Positions 59,181-64,000 of a DNA stretch of 64,000 bases are shown here, in pieces; the first letter of the stretch is position 1; the number at the start of each line of letters is the position of its first letter. Origin of the DNA: Streptomyces sp. NBC_00461 (GTDB taxonomy: Bacteria > Actinomycetota > Actinomycetes > Streptomycetales > Streptomycetaceae); assembly GCF_036013935.1 (NCBI RefSeq), contig NZ_CP107902.1, positions 8,837,001 through 8,901,000 of the forward strand, read 5' to 3'. The notes beneath the pieces were generated by a model, which did not search any database, had not been told where the DNA came from, and saw nothing but the letters and a program-made list of their open reading frames with translations. The position numbers were made by a program, and so were the translations under genes.

Positions 59181-61004
59181 TTACATGTCGAGGACGATGT
59201 CGGTGTCGGGACGGGCGCAGCAGATGAGCACCTGGCCGTCGTCGGGAGGCTCCAGCGGGCTGGGGGAGTAGGTGACCTCGCCGGACAGCAGGGGCGTGAC
59301 ACAGGTGTGGCAGACGCCGGTACGGCAACTCCAGCGGGCGGGGACGTCGCAGGCGTCGGCGAGTTCGAGCACGCTGCCCCGGGAGGCGGGGTAGGGCGTG
59401 GTGATGCCGCTGCGGGCGAAGGTCACCGACGGGCCGGTTGCGAGCGGGCCGGGCGGCAGGTGCGGCGGCCGTTCGGACTGCCCCGTCAGACCCGGAGTGA
59501 TGGAGGGCAGCGCCCCGAACAACTCGGTATGGACGGCCGCGGAGTTGACCCCGGCCGCGGTGAGGGCGGCCCTGACGTCGGCCATGAACGAAGCCGGTCC
59601 GCAGACGTAGGCGGACGCGTCGGCCGGGATGGCCAGGGCGATCAGCTTGTCCGTGGTGAGGCGTCCGGGGGTGGCGTGGGTGCGGCGGTACTCGTCGGGT
59701 GTGGCGGCGCTGTAGAACACGTGCTCACGGGCGTGCGGCAGCGAGGCGACCAGGGCGTGTGCCTCGGTGGCCAGCGGATGTTCCCGGGGACTGCGGGCCG
59801 TGTGAATCCACCGGACCTCGCGGTCGCTGCCACTGGCCGCGAGCTCGTGCAGCATGGCCAGTACCGGAGTGAGGCCGATGCCGGCGGAGACTAGGAGAAC
59901 CGGGCCGGTCCCTTCGTCGAGGGTGAAGTCGCCGCGTGGTGCTGCCGCTTCGAGGACCGCGCCCGGCCGCAGCCGGGAGGTCAGATAGCCGCTCGCCGTG
60001 CCGTGCGGCTCCCGTTTGACGCTGATCCGGTAGCAGCCGTCGCCGTCGCCATCCGGGCCCGAGGACAGCGAGTAGCTCCGCACAGGAGCGGGGCGGCCGG
60101 CCTCGGGGACCCGCAGGGTCAGGTACTGCCCGGCCCGGGCGGCCGGGAGCGGGGTGCCGTCCGTGGCGGCCAGATGGATCGAGAAGACCGTCGTGCTCTC
60201 GGGAACGATCTTCGTCACCTGCAACGGCCGGAACCCCGGCCACGCGGGCTCGTCGTGCGAGGGCACTCGACCGGCGGTGCCGTTGGTGCCGTCGGTGGCG
60301 TCGGGGCCGTTGGTTTCGGCGGCCTTGACCAAGTCGCGGAAAGACTCCTGCCATCCCGGGCTCAGCGCGGGGATCCGGGTCGCGAGGCGCAGTTTGGCCG
60401 GGTCGCGGGCGGGGAGGTAGAGCAGTGCGTCGGTGTCGGCCACGGTCAACGCGCCGGGCCCGGTCCGGGTCCTGATGATCCGGTCGCCGGCCTCGATCCG
60501 TCCTTCGCGGACGACACGCATGTAGAAGCCGGGGCGATGGTGGCTGACCAGCAGAGCCGGCAGCTGGGGCTCGCCGAGGCGCAGGCCCACGCGGTAGCAG
60601 GTGACCCGTGGCTGGGTGACCTCGAACTCCGCCTCGCCGATGCGGTAGCGGTCGCCGATGCAGACCTCGTCGTCGGGCAGACCGTCGACGGTGAGGTTCT
60701 CCCCGAACTGGCCGTAGTCGAAGTCGTCGCGTCCGAAGTGCTGTTGCCAGTGCCGGTAGGACTGGATCTGGTACACCAACACCGCGCGCTGCTCACCGCC
60801 GTGTCCCTGGGTGTCGCCCTGGCCGTCGCCGTCGATGTTGAGCCGGCGGACCATGGCCGGGCCGGACACGGGCCGCTTCCACACGCCGGTGTAGACGGTT
60901 CTGCCCTGCCAGGACACGTTCTGGGGCAGGCCGACGTTGACCGCCAGCAGGCTCGGCGCGCCGGGCGTTCCCTCGTCTGCGAGGGCGGCTGCGAGGGGGA
61001 TCAC
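59181..61004 (-). CDS. MOSC-ferredoxin reductase-2Fe-2S fusion oxidoreductase
   Basis: A 607-residue fusion. Residues 1-225 form a MOSC/YiiM-like domain (GGEQRAVLVYQIQSYRHWQQ, QFGENLTVDGL, TCYRVGLR). About 260-490 is a ferredoxin-NADP reductase module (VRSYSLSSG FAD site, GIGLTPVLAML and YVCGPASFM NAD site). The C-terminus is a plant-type 2Fe-2S domain with the CDVPARWSCRTGVCHTC cluster and a late ICCARP cysteine. It could pass electrons from NAD(P)H to a molybdenum- or thiol-linked reaction, as in YiiM/mARC-like detoxification. The GTG at 61004 overlaps the DUF427 stop by 4 bp. Confidence 0.87.
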   Translation of the reverse strand: MIPLAAALADEGTPGAPSLLAVNVGLPQNVSWQGRTVYTGVWKRPVSGPAMVRRLNIDGDGQGDTQGHGGEQRAVLVYQIQSYRHWQQHFGRDDFDYGQFGENLTVDGLPDDEVCIGDRYRIGEAEFEVTQPRVTCYRVGLRLGEPQLPALLVSHHRPGFYMRVVREGRIEAGDRIIRTRTGPGALTVADTDALLYLPARDPAKLRLATRIPALSPGWQESFRDLVKAAETNGPDATDGTNGTAGRVPSHDEPAWPGFRPLQVTKIVPESTTVFSIHLAATDGTPLPAARAGQYLTLRVPEAGRPAPVRSYSLSSGPDGDGDGCYRISVKREPHGTASGYLTSRLRPGAVLEAAAPRGDFTLDEGTGPVLLVSAGIGLTPVLAMLHELAASGSDREVRWIHTARSPREHPLATEAHALVASLPHAREHVFYSAATPDEYRRTHATPGRLTTDKLIALAIPADASAYVCGPASFMADVRAALTAAGVNSAAVHTELFGALPSITPGLTGQSERPPHLPPGPLATGPSVTFARSGITTPYPASRGSVLELADACDVPARWSCRTGVCHTCVTPLLSGEVTYSPSPLEPPDDGQVLICCARPDTDIVLDM

Positions 61005-61870
61005 GGGTGCCTGCCGAGAGCGGCTTCGTCGAGTGTGAGGTCGCGGTCGACGCCGTGCGAGATCACGTTCTGCCCCGGTTCCAGGCGTAGTCGGGTGCCG
61101 TCGAGACACACCTCGACCTTGTCCGGTTCGAACGACACCATTCTGGAGACGCGCCCGACCTCACTCCATGCGTCCTCGTACGACCATGCCCCGCGCCGTG
61201 CCGCGTCGACGTCGTAGTAGCTGGCCAGGCCCTTGTACGGGCAGAAGGTCCGGCCCTCGGCCGCGGTGAGCGCGGACTCGTCGACGTCGGCGCGCGGGAC
61301 GTACCAGCGGGGCGCGAACCCTGACTCGTACAGGACCAGCGGGCGGGTGCTGTCGGCGACGACCCGGTCGCCGACGCGGACGACGAGGTGGCGGCTGGTG
61401 CGGCGGATGTCGATGCGGTGGTAGGTGTCGGCGGCGTGGCCGACGATCCGCTCGTCCTCCTCGTAGAAGGCGTCCATGGCCCGCCACGCGAACGCGACCC
61501 GCCCCTTCAACTCGCCTGCGTGTAGCGGCAGTTCGGTGTACTGCCAGGCCGCGCGCGGTGCGCTGCGCTCGCCGGTCCGCACGGTGTACCAGGCGGTCGG
61601 TCCGAGGTCGCGGTGCCGGGTGGTGTGCTCGCTCGGCTGCAGGGCACCCTCAGCCGTGTCGCCGAGCGGGAAGTAGGCCACCGGGTAGCGGCCCGGCTCG
61701 TGCAGCAGTACGACGTCTTCGCTGTCGGCGATCCAGGCACCGCCGTACCGGACCCGCATGCGCCGGCGCGACGGTTCGGCGAACAGCATCCGTTCGGGCA
61801 GCGGGTCAGGAACCAGGAACCGGCCGATCGCTCCCGTTGCGAGCGGTCCTTGCTGCCAGGAAAGGCCCAT
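61001..61870 (-). CDS. DUF427-domain protein
   Basis: A 289-residue protein with two DUF427-type modules (AWIADSEDVVLLHEPGRYPVAYF and VVADSTRPLVLYESGFAPRWYVP, then FCPYKGLASYY). The family is of unknown function, often beside oxidoreductases. Translation is coupled to the MOSC/reductase fusion by a GTGA overlap, implying a shared pathway. Confidence 0.83.
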   Translation of the reverse strand: MGLSWQQGPLATGAIGRFLVPDPLPERMLFAEPSRRRMRVRYGGAWIADSEDVVLLHEPGRYPVAYFPLGDTAEGALQPSEHTTRHRDLGPTAWYTVRTGERSAPRAAWQYTELPLHAGELKGRVAFAWRAMDAFYEEDERIVGHAADTYHRIDIRRTSRHLVVRVGDRVVADSTRPLVLYESGFAPRWYVPRADVDESALTAAEGRTFCPYKGLASYYDVDAARRGAWSYEDAWSEVGRVSRMVSFEPDKVEVCLDGTRLRLEPGQNVISHGVDRDLTLDEAALGRHP

Positions 61871-61968
61871 GGTGTCGCTCCTTTCGCGTTCCGTCCGGGC
61901 GTACGACGGTCCGGGCGGGAGGGGGGTTGCCAGGTCAGCCGCTCACGCCGCTCAGCTCCGTCCTCCGG

Positions 61969-62835
61969 TCATGACAGCGACCTTTCGAGGAAGCCGCGGA
62001 TGGAGCGGGCGGCAGTGTCGAGGTGGCTTTCGAGCAGGAAGTGGCCGCCGTCGAGCAGGCTGATCTCGGCACCGGGGGAGTCGTCGGCGAAGGCGAGCGC
62101 GCCCTCGGGCAGGAAGATCTCGTCGTTGCGGCCCCAGACGGCCAGCAGCGGCACCCGGCTGTCACGCAGGTAGGCGTGCAGCTTCGGATACAGCGGAAGG
62201 TTGTTGGCGTAGTCGGCGAACAGGGCCAGCTGCACCAGGTCGTTGCCGGGCCGGGAGACCAGGGCGAAGTCGTGGTGCCAGGTGTCGGGGCTGACCAGGC
62301 TCTCGTCCGGCACGCCGTGCAGGTACTGCCACCGGATGGCTTCCAGGGTCAGCGCCTGGCCCACCGCCGCCTCGGTCTGCGGGGTCCGGTCCTGCCAGAA
62401 CTCGCGTACCGGCTTCCAGAACCCCGGCGCGAGTCCCGCCTCGTAGCCGTTCCCGTTCTGGGTGATGACCGCCGTGATCGCGGTCGGGTCCTTCAGCGCG
62501 AGCCGCCAGCCCACGGGGGCGCCGTAGTCCTGGACGTACATGGCGTAGCGGGTGACGCCGAGCTGCCCGAGGAGGTCGGACGTCAGGTCCGCGAGGGCGT
62601 CGAAGGTGTAGTCGAACTCGTCCGCGGGCGGCGCGTCGGACAGACCGAAGCCCAGGTGGTCGGGGGCGATCACGTGGTACCGGTCGGCCAGCAGCGGGAT
62701 CAGGTTCCGGAACATGTACGAGCTGGTCGGGAAGCCGTGCAGCAGCACCACGACCGGCGCCTCCTTCGGCCCCGCTTCCCGGTAGAACAGCCGCTGTCCG
62801 CGGACGGTGGCGTAACGGTGATGGATGGTCGTCAT
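61969..62835 (-). CDS. Haloalkane dehalogenase/epoxide hydrolase-like alpha/beta hydrolase
   Basis: A 288-residue alpha/beta hydrolase with HGFPTSSYMFRNLIP, the nucleophile elbow VQDYGAPVGWR (Asp near 108, not Ser), a cap domain, and GGHFLLESH with the catalytic His. An Asp nucleophile points to dehalogenase or epoxide hydrolase chemistry. The ATG at 62835 after GCGGAGCAGAC is preferred to 62865. A perfect palindrome lies upstream, so it is probably repressor-controlled. Confidence 0.86.
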   Translation of the reverse strand: MTTIHHRYATVRGQRLFYREAGPKEAPVVVLLHGFPTSSYMFRNLIPLLADRYHVIAPDHLGFGLSDAPPADEFDYTFDALADLTSDLLGQLGVTRYAMYVQDYGAPVGWRLALKDPTAITAVITQNGNGYEAGLAPGFWKPVREFWQDRTPQTEAAVGQALTLEAIRWQYLHGVPDESLVSPDTWHHDFALVSRPGNDLVQLALFADYANNLPLYPKLHAYLRDSRVPLLAVWGRNDEIFLPEGALAFADDSPGAEISLLDGGHFLLESHLDTAARSIRGFLERSLS

Positions 62836-62889
62836 GTCTGCTCCGCTGGGTGCCGGGCCGGTCACTGCCGACCTCTAACCGTTGTCTGA

Positions 62890-62907
62890 GTCGTAAGTGG
62901 TTACGAC
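62890..62907. promoter_or_regulatory. Palindrome GTCGTAA-GTGG-TTACGAC
   Basis: A perfect 7-bp inverted repeat 55 bp upstream of the hydrolase start, flanked by a wider TCTAACC (62875-62881)/GGTTAGA (62952-62958) pair. It is typical of TetR- or MarR-type operators; no such regulator gene is adjacent in the window. Confidence 0.55.
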
Positions 62908-62998
62908 TGGAGCCAACCATCAGGCCCATAACCTGTCAAGTGCAAGTTAGTGGTTAGATTGACAAGGTCGCAGAAGCGGCACCCCTGCCCACGACCAA

Positions 62999-63089
62999 CT
63001 GACTGCCCGTACGGGAGGCCCAGATCGCCCAGATGCCCCGCGATGGACTGTCCATCGCGGAGATCGCACCCGGTTGTGCCTTGGCGTGA
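62999..63089 (+). pseudogene. LuxR-type helix-turn-helix remnant
   Basis: LTART, then after a one-base shift EAQIAQMPRDGLSIAEIAP and a stop: the first part of a LuxR DNA-binding domain (compare LTxREAQIAxLAxDGLSNxEIA). No receiver or other domain is present. It may be what is left of the regulator that once served the hydrolase. Confidence 0.4.
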
Positions 63090-63098
63090 GCCGGCCGC

Positions 63099-63812
63099 TC
63101 AGCCGTCACCGGAGCCAGAGCCAATGTCTGCGCCTGCGCCGTAGAGCGCGGCGATGTCCTTGGACATCGCCCAGCGGCTGTACGTGGGCGACTGGGGCCA
63201 GCCCTCGGGTGAGTCCTGCCATTCCTCCTGACGTCCGTACGGCAGGAGGTCGATCAGGGCGAAGCTGTGACCGAGCTGCTCCGTGCCCCGGCCGGCCGTG
63301 TGCCAGGTGCGATAGACGGTGTCGCCGTCGCGCAGGAACACGTTGACCGCGAAGCCGCCGTCGGGCGGTGCGCCGACGTCGGCCCCGAACGAGCTGTTGG
63401 CGGTCGAGTACCAGGTCATCCGGTTGCCCACGCGCCGCTTGTACGCGAGTGCCTCTTCGATCGGGCCCTGGGTGACGATGACGAATCGCGCATCGTAGTT
63501 GTCCAGGAACTCCAGGCGGGTGTATTGCGAGGTGAACCCCGTGCAGCCCGGGCACTGCCATTCCTTGCCGGCGAACCACATGTGGTTGTAGACGATCAGT
63601 TGCCTCTTGCCCGCGAAGACGTCCGCCAGCCGAACCGGTCCCTCCTCGCCCTCAAGGGTGTAGTCCGGCATCTCGACCATCGGCAGGCGACGACGCTCGG
63701 CGGCGATGGCGTCGAGCTCACGGGTCGCGGCCTTCTCCCGGGCGCGCAGCGCATCGAGCCGGCCCTCCCAGGTTGCGACGTCGACGACGGGTGGAAGTGC
63801 GTGGGTGGTCAT
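63099..63812 (-). CDS. DUF899 thioredoxin-like protein
   Basis: A 237-residue thioredoxin-fold protein of the DUF899 family: LADVFAGKRQLIVYNHMWF, then QCPGCTGFTSQYTRLEFLDN with a CPGC redox-like pair, and NVFLRDGDTVYRTWHTAGRGTEQLG. GAGGGGACC precedes the ATG at 63812. The family is common in Streptomyces; the redox partner is unknown. Confidence 0.87.
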   Translation of the reverse strand: MTTHALPPVVDVATWEGRLDALRAREKAATRELDAIAAERRRLPMVEMPDYTLEGEEGPVRLADVFAGKRQLIVYNHMWFAGKEWQCPGCTGFTSQYTRLEFLDNYDARFVIVTQGPIEEALAYKRRVGNRMTWYSTANSSFGADVGAPPDGGFAVNVFLRDGDTVYRTWHTAGRGTEQLGHSFALIDLLPYGRQEEWQDSPEGWPQSPTYSRWAMSKDIAALYGAGADIGSGSGDG

Positions 63813-63926
63813 GGTCCCCTCACAGAGTTCGTGCGCAGCTGTCGCTTGTGGACAGGTAGACCCCACGGGGCCCGGGAACTCATCGGTCGCCACGACCCGT
63901 CGAACGGGTCGCCGTGGTCAGCGTGG

Positions 63927-64000
63927 TCAGCGTGCGATGCGGTGTCTTCTTCCGCCGCGGCGGAAGCGCAGGGCGACGTAGGCGAGATCGGCGAGCAGCA
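63927..64000 (-). CDS. C-terminal end of an unidentified protein (partial)
   Basis: The last 24 residues (LLADLAYVALRFRRGGRRHRIAR and stop at 63927-63929) of a gene entering from beyond the window on the minus strand. The Arg-rich tail gives no family clue. A tandem GTGGTCAGC repeat follows the stop. Confidence 0.5.
   Translation of the reverse strand, partial: LLADLAYVALRFRRGGRRHRIAR

Overview
This window looks like a chromosomal segment of a Streptomyces-type actinomycete. It is very GC-rich, many genes start with GTG, genes often overlap by ATGA or GTGA, the regulators are mainly TetR and NarL types, and there are several SpoIIE/PP2C-type phosphatases. No rRNA, tRNA or CRISPR array was seen.

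Region 1 (1-33000) is a large acyl-CoA catabolic island. It holds a sugar-type ABC ATPase and lipoprotein, a branched-chain-amino-acid-type (Liv) ABC importer whose second permease and both ATPases are fused in one 838-residue protein, and a separate Liv-type binding lipoprotein. It also has an acyl-CoA ligase, four acyl-CoA dehydrogenases, two enoyl-CoA hydratase-family proteins, a 3-hydroxyacyl-CoA dehydrogenase, a thiolase, a thiolase-like/OB-fold pair, several SDR and zinc alcohol dehydrogenases, NTF2-like and EthD proteins, a metallo-beta-lactamase-fold hydrolase and an alpha/beta hydrolase. Nine copies of a 13-bp operator, TGAA-n-T(C/G)A-n-TTCA, sit only in front of transcription units of this island. 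One copy precedes the TetR gene at 21968, which is therefore the best candidate for its repressor. An acyl-CoA dehydrogenase and an APH-like kinase occur together twice, as in a split ACAD10/ACAD11. This suggests that 4-hydroxyacyl-CoA or lactone-derived acids are among the substrates. A second divergent unit (28152-31978) has its own TetR gene and a different operator.

Region 2 (32747-35427) holds an IS5-family element that landed at the shared CTAG where two convergent genes ended, a truncated DinB-like gene, and an SDR/TetR divergent pair with an inverted-repeat operator.

Region 3 (35490-43952) carries stress and signalling genes: two PAS/PP2C phosphatases, an anti-sigma-type ATPase, a YihY-family membrane protein, an SDR and a methyltransferase. 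At least two decayed genes lie between them.

Region 4 (43979-59170) contains a tiny secreted peptide, a frameshifted MFS transporter, an ABC exporter operon ending in a large beta-propeller/phosphoesterase, and an orphan 766-residue DUF4157 (eCIS core domain) protein. It also contains a second ABC exporter with a NarL-type two-component system, a COG4705 membrane gene, and a broken COG4705 copy fused by deletion to a PAP2 fragment.

Region 5 (59181-64000) has a MOSC/ferredoxin-reductase fusion coupled to a DUF427 protein, a haloalkane-dehalogenase-like hydrolase with a palindromic promoter element, and a DUF899 thioredoxin-fold protein. Functions are inferred from motifs read by eye; no database search was possible.
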